Origin: Acidobacteriaceae bacterium
GTDB lineage: Bacteria > Acidobacteriota > Terriglobia > Terriglobales > Acidobacteriaceae
NCBI GenBank assembly: GCA_028283655.1
Contig: JAPWKE010000003.1
Location: 992,001 to 1,056,000, forward strand
DNA: 64,000 nucleotides
Direction of reading: 5' to 3'
The translations under genes were made by a program, and so were the position numbers. Below are positions 35,059 to 42,530 of this stretch, in pieces. Numbering within the stretch: the first letter of the stretch is position 1; the number at the start of each line of letters is the position of its first letter. The notes under the pieces are model-generated. The model saw nothing but the letters and a program-made list of their open reading frames with translations, did no database searches and was not told the origin of the DNA.

Positions 35059-36603
35059 ATGGAATGTGCATGTGGTCTGTGCGGAGGGATCGAGGTGCAG
35101 ATCACAAGCTCAATGCGGGGTGGAAGCAGTAAGGTGTCCAGCACCATGGATGCAGTGGCAACGGCTGGCTCAACAGCTACAGACGATAGGGGCAACGGAG
35201 CAGGTAAGTCGTTCTCTGATGTTGCGGTCGCAGCGGGTCTTGTCCATGAGAAAGATGCGGCTTCTAACGCTCAGAAAACCTTGCCGGATTCGAAACCTAG
35301 TACGGACAATAAGCAGATAGCTGTTTCTGTGCCCAAGACGGAGCCTGTGGATAAGCTGGCTTCGCCTGAAGTGGATCCTCTTGATCGTGCTGATGTTGAG
35401 CCGAAGGATTTGAAACAAGATGGAGATGTCACCGCAGAGAATGCCACGAAAAACGTAGTGGCGAATGAAGAAGTAGAAGAGATTCCGTTGGATGTATCTG
35501 TAGATGCTTCGCGGGATACAGAAGACGTTTCTGACAGGATTGAAACGGGTTCTCAGGCCGTTCCTCTGCGTAAGAAAGAGGGCGTAAGCGGAAAGAAAGA
35601 CGTTCCCGCAGCGGGCGTAAAGCATCGCCCAGGTGGGCATAACTTGACGCCGGATTCTAAGGCCTCGACGTCTGCGGGAGATGTCTCGATTGCTTCGCCT
35701 GCTACGGATGCGACGCCGGCGTCTGTCGCGACCCCTAACCTTGCCGCGATAGATAACATTGGACCTTTGAAGCTGGAAGGCGCTCCTATTGCTGCTCCCT
35801 CGGTTACTTCTGAGCCATTAGTTGGAGTCAAGAGCTTGGTGTTTGATCCTCCGCAAGTGGTGAAAGGCTTGAAGACAGCTGCGCCGGATGCTCTGCCTTC
35901 GGCTAGTATGCCTGCCGAGCAGAAAACGAGCGTTAGTGCAGGGTCAGATCCAAGCGCTCATCACGAAGATTCGGCTGTCGTATCCAACACTGCGGAGAGA
36001 GGGAGCCACGTTCCTTTTGATGTGGCCCCCTTTGCTGTGAACGGAAGCAGCTTGCGGCTGCAGAGCGGGGCAACTATGGCAAGTGATCGAACGTTTCCTG
36101 TTGCATCAGACATAGATAGCAAGCCGCTTCGGCTGCATGGTTTCGAAAGCTCCACACCGAATCAACTTGAGGTGGGTATCAGTGGTGGCACGCTTGGTTG
36201 GGTGAGCGTTCGAGCGGAACTGAAAGACGGTGATGTTCATGCGGTGTTGCGTAGCTCTGTGGAAGCGACGGCGCAGCTCCATGCACAGAGCTCAGAGCTG
36301 CGGAGCTTTCTGAGCGAACAGCATTCGCCTGTGACTCAACTTCATATTGAAGCGACTCGGGTGGCTGCCGCGACGGCTTCCGGAAACCAGCATGACGCCG
36401 CAACAGGTAGTGGGGCGGGGGGAGAGCAGGCTGATCAAAGGCAGACTCGTCGAGAGCAGGTGCGTCGTGTCTCGGATCTCTCTATGTTCTCCAATGAAAG
36501 TGATGAAGAGTCCACGCAGATTGTTAGCGATGCATTAGGAAATACGGCGCTCACTGGCAGATTAGTTGCAGACACAGGTGGTTGGTTGAGCGTGCGTGTG
36601 TAG
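35059..36603 (+). CDS. fliK: Flagellar hook-length control protein FliK
   Basis: The 514-residue protein is mostly an unstructured, Ser/Asp/Glu/Val-rich ruler region (residues 30-370), followed by a folded C-terminal hook-length domain (about 371-430) with GGTLGWVSVRAELKDGDVHAV, FLSEQHSPVTQLHIEAT and a Gln-rich tail. The ruler measures hook length and switches substrate specificity at FlhB. ATG 35059 has AGGTGA six nt upstream; ATGs at 35054 and 35064 open other frames and are unlikely. Two Cys pairs in the first 10 residues (ECACGLCGG) are odd for a ruler and might reflect a later true start. Confidence 0.82.
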   Translation: MECACGLCGGIEVQITSSMRGGSSKVSSTMDAVATAGSTATDDRGNGAGKSFSDVAVAAGLVHEKDAASNAQKTLPDSKPSTDNKQIAVSVPKTEPVDKLASPEVDPLDRADVEPKDLKQDGDVTAENATKNVVANEEVEEIPLDVSVDASRDTEDVSDRIETGSQAVPLRKKEGVSGKKDVPAAGVKHRPGGHNLTPDSKASTSAGDVSIASPATDATPASVATPNLAAIDNIGPLKLEGAPIAAPSVTSEPLVGVKSLVFDPPQVVKGLKTAAPDALPSASMPAEQKTSVSAGSDPSAHHEDSAVVSNTAERGSHVPFDVAPFAVNGSSLRLQSGATMASDRTFPVASDIDSKPLRLHGFESSTPNQLEVGISGGTLGWVSVRAELKDGDVHAVLRSSVEATAQLHAQSSELRSFLSEQHSPVTQLHIEATRVAAATASGNQHDAATGSGAGGEQADQRQTRREQVRRVSDLSMFSNESDEESTQIVSDALGNTALTGRLVADTGGWLSVRV

Positions 36604-36624
36604 GCAAGCTACGAAAGGGAAACG

Positions 36625-36903
36625 ATGACAGGCATACAGATGTTTGGCAGCAGTGCTCCGGCAACATGGAACGATGCCATGGGGACGACGGCAACGAAGC
36701 AGGTAGGGACGATGGCATCAAGCTCATCGTCGGGAAGCACGGATCTGTCTACGGATATTACGGGGGCGGACTTTCTGACATTGCTTGTGAGCGAGTTGAA
36801 GAACCAAGACCCAACCCAGCCCACGGATCCGGAAACGTACGTTCAGCAGATGGTAGGCGTGAATAGCCTCGAACAGCTGATTGACATTAACGAGAAGCTC
36901 TAA
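36625..36903 (+). CDS. flgD: Minimal flagellar hook-capping protein FlgD
   Basis: The 92-residue protein carries the conserved FlgD N-terminal segment: DFLTLLVSELKNQDPTQPTD near residue 48, then YVQQMVGVNSLEQLIDINEKL. The Tudor-like and fibronectin-III domains that form the cap in other bacteria (total about 220 residues) are absent, because the frame closes just after the core. It is required for hook assembly and precedes flgE, with an ordinary ribosome site. A frame break after residue 92 was considered, but the following 34 nt hold the flgE ribosome site. Confidence 0.85.
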   Translation: MTGIQMFGSSAPATWNDAMGTTATKQVGTMASSSSSGSTDLSTDITGADFLTLLVSELKNQDPTQPTDPETYVQQMVGVNSLEQLIDINEKL

Positions 36904-36937
36904 CGAATGCGCAACTGCGCGGAGAGAAGGAAGCAAG

Positions 36938-38164
36938 ATGGGATCATTTTCGATTGCATTGACGGGCCTGCGTGCGCAGAGTGCAGCGTTGAACACGATT
37001 GGCAATAACCTGGCCAACATGAACACGACGGCGTACAAACATTTGTCGACGACGTTTTCGGACCTCTTCTATCAGCAGGTTGGGAGCTCAGGGGCAGGCA
37101 ATCCTCTGCAGCAGGGGCTTGGTGTGAAGGTGTCCGGGACTGAGAGCGACCTGAGTCAGGGTTCGATCCAGACGACGGGCAACGCTGAAGATCTCGCGAT
37201 CGAAGGTGACGGCTATTTTGTGGTGAACAATAACGGTCAGCAGCTGCTTACGCGCGCTGGTAATTTTCAGTTGAGCTCAAAGGGAGAGTTGGAGACGAGC
37301 GAAGGCTACGGCGTGATGGGCTATGCCCCGGTAGGTGGAAGCACTGGCGCAACAGGCGGTCTCATTCCCTTGACGCTGCCTGTCGGATCGACACAGGTTG
37401 CTTCGTCGTCAAAGAGCATGTCGATGAGCATGAACCTGGATGCCTCTGCGGCTACAGGGACATCCTTTTCTTCGTCGATTACTTTGTATGATTCGCTGGG
37501 GACTTCGCATTCGGCGAGCGTTACGTTTACGAAGACGGGTGCGAATGAATGGAGCTACTCGATGGCATTGCCTGCGGGAGATGCGACGGGTTCTGCGAAC
37601 ACGACAGGGACGCTAACGTTCGATTCGTCTGGCAACCTGACTTCGCCAGCAGGAAGCATCTCAGGAATACAGTTCTCCGGGCTGTCGGATGGAGCGTCAG
37701 ACATGTCGTTGAACTGGAACCTTACGGACTCTCAGAACAAGGGTTTGATCTCGCAGACCGCAGCTAGTTCGTCGGTGTCGGCTACGACGCAGGATGGGTA
37801 TGCGAGCGGTAGTTATACGGGCTTCTCCATCGGTGCAGATGGAAGTATCTCGGCGCAGTACTCCAATGGACAGAGTGCGGCGGTGGGTACGATAGCTCTG
37901 GCTACGGTGTCGAATGAGCAGGGTCTGACTCGTGTAGGCGGTAACGCGTATGTGACGACGGCATCTTCGGGACAGGCGGCGATTGGCGCTGCCGGAACGG
38001 GTGGACGCGGAAGCCTGGAGGACGATGCGTTGGAAGGCTCTAATGTGGATATCTCTACGGAGTTTGCGAACCTGATCGTTGCGCAGCGCGCGTTCGAAGC
38101 GAACTCCAAGACGGTGACGACCTTCGATACGGTGACGCAGGAGACGATCAATCTGATTCGCTAA
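36938..38164 (+). CDS. flgE: Flagellar hook protein FlgE
   Basis: The 408-residue protein makes the universal-joint hook. The N-terminus (FSIALTGLRAQSAALNTIGN, then NLANMNTTAYKHLST) and C-terminus (SNVDISTEFANLIVAQRAFEANSKTVTT, split over residues 366-395) are the paired axial helices. The middle is Ser/Thr/Gly-rich. I chose ATG 36938, with GGAGAGAAGG upstream. It ends the first operon at the hairpin 38181-38214. The length is normal. Confidence 0.95.
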   Translation: MGSFSIALTGLRAQSAALNTIGNNLANMNTTAYKHLSTTFSDLFYQQVGSSGAGNPLQQGLGVKVSGTESDLSQGSIQTTGNAEDLAIEGDGYFVVNNNGQQLLTRAGNFQLSSKGELETSEGYGVMGYAPVGGSTGATGGLIPLTLPVGSTQVASSSKSMSMSMNLDASAATGTSFSSSITLYDSLGTSHSASVTFTKTGANEWSYSMALPAGDATGSANTTGTLTFDSSGNLTSPAGSISGIQFSGLSDGASDMSLNWNLTDSQNKGLISQTAASSSVSATTQDGYASGSYTGFSIGADGSISAQYSNGQSAAVGTIALATVSNEQGLTRVGGNAYVTTASSGQAAIGAAGTGGRGSLEDDALEGSNVDISTEFANLIVAQRAFEANSKTVTTFDTVTQETINLIR

Positions 38165-38180
38165 AACGGTGCGGATAGCA

Positions 38181-38217
38181 AAAGCGCGGACGGCCTTATG
38201 GCTGTCCGCGCTTTGCT
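38181..38217 (+). terminator. Terminator after flgE
   Basis: AAAGCGCGGAC (38181-38191) pairs exactly with GTCCGCGCTTT (38204-38214) around a 12-nt loop, 17 nt beyond flgE, separating it from the fliL operon. Confidence 0.85.
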
Positions 38218-38250
38218 GTTTAGCGATTGCTAAGAAAATGCGGCAGGAGT

Positions 38251-38266
38251 TGGCATATGAGTTGCA
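38251..38266 (+). promoter_or_regulatory. Predicted sigma-54 promoter of the fliL operon
   Basis: TGGCATATGAGTTGCA matches the -24/-12 consensus at TGGCA and TTGCA with exact spacing. The expected start of transcription (12 nt past the -12 C) is 38277, only 2 nt before the fliL ATG. Confidence 0.75.
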
Positions 38267-38278
38267 TTTGAAGAAGGC

Positions 38279-38806
38279 ATGGCAAGTTCAGCGGCAGTAT
38301 CGGATGTTCAACCGTCTTCGGTGGTGAAGGTGCCGCTTGGCTCTTTGCTGGTGGTGTGCGTGGTCGCAGTGGTGCTGGCTGTCGGGGGATCGGCAGGCGT
38401 GCTGTTGTATCTGTCGAAGCATGGCAAGCTCGTGTCGACTGTGCAGCTTCAACCTGCGGTTCCCGAGACAGCGAAAGAAGCTACACCGACACACAACGTG
38501 ATGTTGGAACCGATCCTCGTAAATCTGGCGGATGCTGATGGGCACTCTTATCTGCGTTTAGGAGTGGTGCTGGCAGAAGAGTTGGAGAAGGACGCAAAGC
38601 CGAAGGAAGACAAGCCCGCGCCGGGTGGAGATGCTGCGGTTCGTGACGCCGTGCTTGGAGTGTTGGGGAAGAAGCATGCTGCTGAGCTATTGGAACCGGA
38701 AGGGAAGGACGCCCTGAAAAAAGAGGTGCGTGAGGCGCTTGAAGCACGGGTACCAACGGCAAAGGTTCGAGCGGTGTACTTCACGGATTTTCTGGTGCAG
38801 CGATGA
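38279..38806 (+). CDS. fliL: Flagellar basal body-associated protein FliL
   Basis: The 175-residue protein has one N-terminal membrane helix (LLVVCVVAVVLAVGGSAGVLL, split) and a periplasmic stomatin-like domain with LEPILVNLADADGHSYLRLGVVL near residue 79, the standard FliL motif, and YFTDFLVQR at the end. It stabilises the stator around the motor. It starts 14 nt after the -12 C of a sigma-54 promoter with almost no leader, and overlaps the next gene by ATGA. Confidence 0.9.
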   Translation: MASSAAVSDVQPSSVVKVPLGSLLVVCVVAVVLAVGGSAGVLLYLSKHGKLVSTVQLQPAVPETAKEATPTHNVMLEPILVNLADADGHSYLRLGVVLAEELEKDAKPKEDKPAPGGDAAVRDAVLGVLGKKHAAELLEPEGKDALKKEVREALEARVPTAKVRAVYFTDFLVQR

Positions 38807-39111
38807 AGACGGCACAGAAGCTTGTGGCGGCGGTTGCTGAACTTGGAGTGGAAGAGCTTACCGGCGGGGCGTTTGAAGCGAACGATAAGTGGCCGGTGCT
38901 GCAACGGCTGGCTATTCCCATGGCCGTGCGGATACCCCTGGAGCGCATTACGCTGCGTGAGGTGCGCAAATTAGCTGCTGGTTGTGTGCTGACGAGTGAG
39001 TGGCCCGCTGCAGAAGAGGTGCCGCTCTTTGCTGCAGATGTAGCGCTGAGTTGGTGTGAGTTTGCGGTGATAGACGGTGTGATGGCTGCGCGCCTAACGC
39101 GCCTGGGGTAA
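38803..39111 (+). CDS. fliN: FliN-like C-ring protein (first of two)
   Basis: The 102-residue protein carries the SpoA/FliN beta domain: AIPMAVRIPLERITLREVRK near residue 36, then SEWPAAEEVPLFAADVALSW and FAVIDGVMAARLTRLG. It lacks the charged N-terminal helix of ordinary FliN. It lies between fliL and fliO, where fliN (or fliM-fliN) is expected, while a second copy follows fliM at 46523. It overlaps fliL by ATGA. The C-ring location is inferred from the domain. Confidence 0.8.
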   Translation: MKTAQKLVAAVAELGVEELTGGAFEANDKWPVLQRLAIPMAVRIPLERITLREVRKLAAGCVLTSEWPAAEEVPLFAADVALSWCEFAVIDGVMAARLTRLG

Positions 39112-39115
39112 TGAG

Positions 39116-39388
39116 ATGAAGAGCGTTCAGGTTGGAGGCTTCGCCGGAGTAGCGATGCGCCTTGTGAAGGGGCTGGGCGGCAAGACGCATGTCGACGAGC
39201 GGCGACTGCGCTTGCTGGAGACGCTGTCGCTTGGCGGGCAAAAGAAGCTTGCACTGATCGTTGTTGGTGATCAGCAATTTCTCGTGGGCATGGGAAATGA
39301 TTCGGTGGACTCGATTGCTGTTGTGCCGGAGGTCAATGCTGCAGGCTTTGACATGGTACGGAAGCCTCGGTGGGAGGCTGGGTTTTGA
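39116..39388 (+). CDS. fliO: FliO-like protein lacking a membrane segment
   Basis: The 90-residue protein shows the FliO core LRLLETLSLGGQKKLALIVV followed by GDQQFLVGMG, near residues 31-60, and sits just before fliP as usual. FliO normally has an N-terminal membrane helix and assists FliP ring assembly. Here the first 25 residues contain no hydrophobic stretch long enough to span a membrane, so it should be cytoplasmic or peripheral. The fliP TTG start overlaps its stop. Confidence 0.8.
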   Translation: MKSVQVGGFAGVAMRLVKGLGGKTHVDERRLRLLETLSLGGQKKLALIVVGDQQFLVGMGNDSVDSIAVVPEVNAAGFDMVRKPRWEAGF

Positions 39389-40332
39389 GTTCGCTGCGGG
39401 TAAGAGTTGCCTTGGTCGTTTGTCTGCTGGGGATGATTGGGGTGGGGCGAACAGCTTGCGCTGAGGTGTCTGCAGAGCCGTTACAGCAGGCGTTCTGGGT
39501 GAAGCATGAAGCCGAGGCCAAACGGGCTGTACGTCATACGTCCACCAGCGTCGCGGGAAAGAGTGCAGTATCGCAAAACCGCGTTCAAGTGCGCACGGCA
39601 AATGTTGGAATGGCTGCTGCTACGGAGCCTACGAAGAGTAATTTGCAAACTGGAAAAGGATCAAAGGCGACGACGGACACTCTGCTAGGCGCCATGGGGA
39701 AAGCGAATGAAGCTTCAACCCCATGGGCTATTGTGATTGGCCTTACGCTGTTGACGTTGCTGCCAGCAATTTTGCTGGCGATGACTCCGATGGTGCGGCT
39801 GCTGGTGGTATTTCACTTTCTGCGCCAAGCATTGGGTACACAGACCGCACCTTCCAACCAGGTATTGATGGGGCTGGCGCTGATGATGACCTGGTTCTTG
39901 ATGCAGCCGGTAATGCTGCAGGTTGATCAGCAGGCATTGACTCCGTATCGCGCGAGCCAGATTACAGCGATGGAAGCGATTGACCGCGGCGCGCAGCCAG
40001 TGAAGCAGTACATGCTGCATTATGCGCGAGAGAAGGACCTGGCGTTGTTTGTCTCGGCATCGCACACCCCCAGGCCTGCAAAGCCTGCTGACCTTGGCAT
40101 GCCGGTGGTGGTTCCAGCGTACATGCTGAGCGAGTTGAAGGCTGGTTTTCAGATTGGCGCGGTTCTGTTTCTACCGTTCTTGCTGGTGGACTTTCTTGTG
40201 GCCAGCATTACAACGTCGATTGGTATGTTGCAGCTCTCACCAACAGTGATCTCAACGCCGGTAAAGATTCTGCTTTTTGTGATGGTGGATGGCTGGACGT
40301 TGCTGGCTGACCAATTACTCAAGAGCTTTTAG
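39385..40332 (+). CDS. fliP: Flagellar export gate protein FliP
   Basis: The 315-residue protein has a cleavable signal peptide (LVVCLLGMIGVGRTACA) and four membrane helices, with TLLTLLPAILLAMTPMVRLLVVFHFLRQALG (spread over residues 116-147), and the second signature LFVMVDGWTLLADQLLKSF at the C-terminus. It forms the core of the type III export gate with FliQ and FliR. TTG 39385 overlaps the fliO stop; an upstream GTG at 39370 is a less likely start. It is longer than usual because about 85 variable residues separate the signal peptide from the first helix. Confidence 0.93.
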   Translation: MSSLRVRVALVVCLLGMIGVGRTACAEVSAEPLQQAFWVKHEAEAKRAVRHTSTSVAGKSAVSQNRVQVRTANVGMAAATEPTKSNLQTGKGSKATTDTLLGAMGKANEASTPWAIVIGLTLLTLLPAILLAMTPMVRLLVVFHFLRQALGTQTAPSNQVLMGLALMMTWFLMQPVMLQVDQQALTPYRASQITAMEAIDRGAQPVKQYMLHYAREKDLALFVSASHTPRPAKPADLGMPVVVPAYMLSELKAGFQIGAVLFLPFLLVDFLVASITTSIGMLQLSPTVISTPVKILLFVMVDGWTLLADQLLKSF

Positions 40333-40343
40333 GAGCAAGGACG

Positions 40344-40613
40344 ATGGGAACGGATATGGCTGTGGTGCTGGCGCGGCATCTGTTGATGGAGTCGCTGCTG
40401 CTATGCGCTCCCATGCTGATCGCAGCCTGCGTTGTAAGTCTTGTGATGAGTCTTGTTCAGACGTTGACCGGTGTACAGGAGCAGACGTTGACCGCTGTTC
40501 CAAGGCTTGTTGTTGTGTTCGCTGTTACGCTTGCGCTGCTGCCGTGGTTGGCCCATAGAACCGTGGTGTACACGCAGCAGCTATGGACAGACCTGCACCG
40601 GTATCTCGGATGA
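40344..40613 (+). CDS. fliQ: Flagellar export gate protein FliQ
   Basis: The 89-residue protein has the two helices of FliQ (LMESLLLCAPMLIAACVVSL and LVVVFAVTLALLPWLA) with the conserved QTLTGVQEQTLTAVPRL loop. It sits between fliP and fliR as in nearly all flagellated bacteria and overlaps fliR by ATGA. Four copies surround the gate pore. The length is exact. Confidence 0.95.
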   Translation: MGTDMAVVLARHLLMESLLLCAPMLIAACVVSLVMSLVQTLTGVQEQTLTAVPRLVVVFAVTLALLPWLAHRTVVYTQQLWTDLHRYLG

Positions 40614-41368
40614 GCGAGTGGGAGCACATTCTTAGCGCGGGCGTGCTCGTGCTGTTTCGGTTGAGTGGGCTGTTTGTGTTTGCACCAATCTTTTCTTCGC
40701 CTGCGATCGCTTCGCGCATCAAGGTTGGATTTGCGTTTGCGATGGCGATCCTGGTTGCTCCGGGGATTGCTGTTGCGAGCGGTGCTGTTGCGGAGCTTGG
40801 AGTGAGCAATATACTCGGCGAGCTTGCTGTTGGTCTGCTCTTCGGCGTAAGCCTGATGATGCTGACCGAAGCTGTCATGTTTGCGGGAACACTGCTGGGA
40901 ATGCAGTTTTCCTTCTCACTGGTGAACCTGATTGACCCGGTGAGCAAGGTGGAAACGCCGGTGCTGGGGCAGATGTTGAGTTGGATGACGACACTCATCT
41001 TGCTTGGCGCAGGCTTACACCGCACGTTAATTGCTGCTGTTCTGCGAAGCTTTGACGTTATCCCGGTGGGGACCTTTGCTATGTCTGCCGCGAGTGGTGC
41101 GAAGCTGGCGCACATGGCCTCTGGAACTTTTCTTGCGGGCGTGCAGTTAGCTTCGCCGGTGATGGCGGCGGCCTTGCTGGTAGAGATAACCATCGCGTTG
41201 ATGGGGAGGATCTCACCGCAGTTGCCGACGACGATTCTGAGCGTTCCGGTGAAGACGATCGTATCTTACGGAGTTCTCATGGGATCGCTTGCGATCTGGC
41301 CTGGATTCTTAGAACGCCATTTTGATTCGCTGCTGAGCGCGGCTGCTGGATTGCTCGGACAAGGGTAA
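40610..41368 (+). CDS. fliR: Flagellar export gate protein FliR
   Basis: The 252-residue protein has about six helices and the FliR motifs LFRLSGLFVFAPIFSSPAIASRIKVG near residue 13 and GMQFSFSLVNLIDPVSKVETPVLGQ near 95. One copy caps the FliP/FliQ ring. I chose ATG 40610, which overlaps the fliQ stop. The length is in the normal range. Confidence 0.94.
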   Translation: MSEWEHILSAGVLVLFRLSGLFVFAPIFSSPAIASRIKVGFAFAMAILVAPGIAVASGAVAELGVSNILGELAVGLLFGVSLMMLTEAVMFAGTLLGMQFSFSLVNLIDPVSKVETPVLGQMLSWMTTLILLGAGLHRTLIAAVLRSFDVIPVGTFAMSAASGAKLAHMASGTFLAGVQLASPVMAAALLVEITIALMGRISPQLPTTILSVPVKTIVSYGVLMGSLAIWPGFLERHFDSLLSAAAGLLGQG

Positions 41369-41390
41369 GCAGTGTCCTGAAGCGAGACAG

Positions 41391-42530
41391 ATGAGCGAGC
41401 AACGCACAGAAAAAGCAACGCCACAACGAAAGAAGAAGGCACGCGAGCAAGGTGACGTGGTGCGTAGCCGCGAACTGCTTTCGAGCGCAGGTCTTCTGGT
41501 GGGTTTGCTGGCGTTAGCGGCGGCAAGTTCCGCATTCACGAATGCATGGCGGCAGTGCTACGGACGCTGTGTACGGCTGGCGGTGAGTGGCAGCTTTGGT
41601 CTGCGCGAGTTGATGACGGTAGTTCGCACTGCGTTGCTGCCCGCAGCCGTACCGATTGCGATGGTAATGGGGGCGTCTCTTCTGACGGTTCTGGCTGTGG
41701 GGTTCGCGCAGAGCGGCGGGCTTGCGCTGAACTCCAGTGCGCTTGTGCCAAAGCTGGAGAGGTTGAGCCCGGCCTCGCATATCAAGCAGTTGTTCAGTGT
41801 GCGCGCGCTTGTGCGCCTGGCAAAGTCATTGCTGCCTGCTTTGGTCGTGGCGTGGATGGGGTGGGCCGTGCTTGGACGCATGATGACCACAATGCCGGTG
41901 CTCAGTCTGGCGCGGCTTCCTGAGACGTTTGGTGCGGCGTATGGACTGGGACTGAAGGCCGCTTGGGTGATGGTGGCGTGGGCCGGGGTGGACTACGCGG
42001 TGGAGTGGAGAGCGTGGAACCAGCGGCTGAAGATGTCGAAGCAGGAGATGCGTGAAGAAGTAAAAGACGCGATGGGCAACCCGCAGATAAAGGGGAAGAT
42101 TCGCGCGATGCAACGCACGATGGCCCGCCGGAAAGCCAAAGTTGATATGCGTCTAGCAAGCGTTGTGATCACAAACCCGACGCATTATGCCGTAGCCCTT
42201 GAGTTTTCGTTTGAAGAGATGTCGGCACCGAAGGTGTTGACGAAGGGCCGCGATCTGATTGCGTTGGACATTCGTGCTGAGGCAAAGGCTGCTGGTGTGC
42301 CAATCGTCGAAAACCCTCCACTGGCTCGGTCCTTGTATCGAGCGGTGGAGCCGGGGCAGTCGATCCCATATGACTTGTACTCGGCCGTGGCAGGCATTCT
42401 TGCGTTCCTGTTTCGCGAGCAGCAGGAACAGAAGATGCGAGACGAGAGACATGCGCAGCAGGCCCGTGCAGAACGGCAGCGTGAGCAGCAACTGGGGTCT
42501 TCCCCGATGCGTTTTGAAGGAGGGATGTAG
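41391..42530 (+). CDS. flhB: Flagellar substrate-specificity switch FlhB
   Basis: The 379-residue protein has four membrane helices and the cytoplasmic domain with the autocleavage site N262-P263-T264-H265 (VVITNPTHYAVAL), whose cleavage switches export from hook to filament proteins. The N-terminus EQRTEKATPQRKKKAREQGDV is the family signature. The flhA GTG overlaps its stop (TAGTG). The last 40 residues are Gln/Arg-rich. Confidence 0.96.
   Translation: MSEQRTEKATPQRKKKAREQGDVVRSRELLSSAGLLVGLLALAAASSAFTNAWRQCYGRCVRLAVSGSFGLRELMTVVRTALLPAAVPIAMVMGASLLTVLAVGFAQSGGLALNSSALVPKLERLSPASHIKQLFSVRALVRLAKSLLPALVVAWMGWAVLGRMMTTMPVLSLARLPETFGAAYGLGLKAAWVMVAWAGVDYAVEWRAWNQRLKMSKQEMREEVKDAMGNPQIKGKIRAMQRTMARRKAKVDMRLASVVITNPTHYAVALEFSFEEMSAPKVLTKGRDLIALDIRAEAKAAGVPIVENPPLARSLYRAVEPGQSIPYDLYSAVAGILAFLFREQQEQKMRDERHAQQARAERQREQQLGSSPMRFEGGM

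Noticed and set aside
35054-35320. An open frame starting at 35054 inside fliK
   Set aside because: Ends after 88 codons, basic and Arg-rich, in a different frame from the ruler protein.
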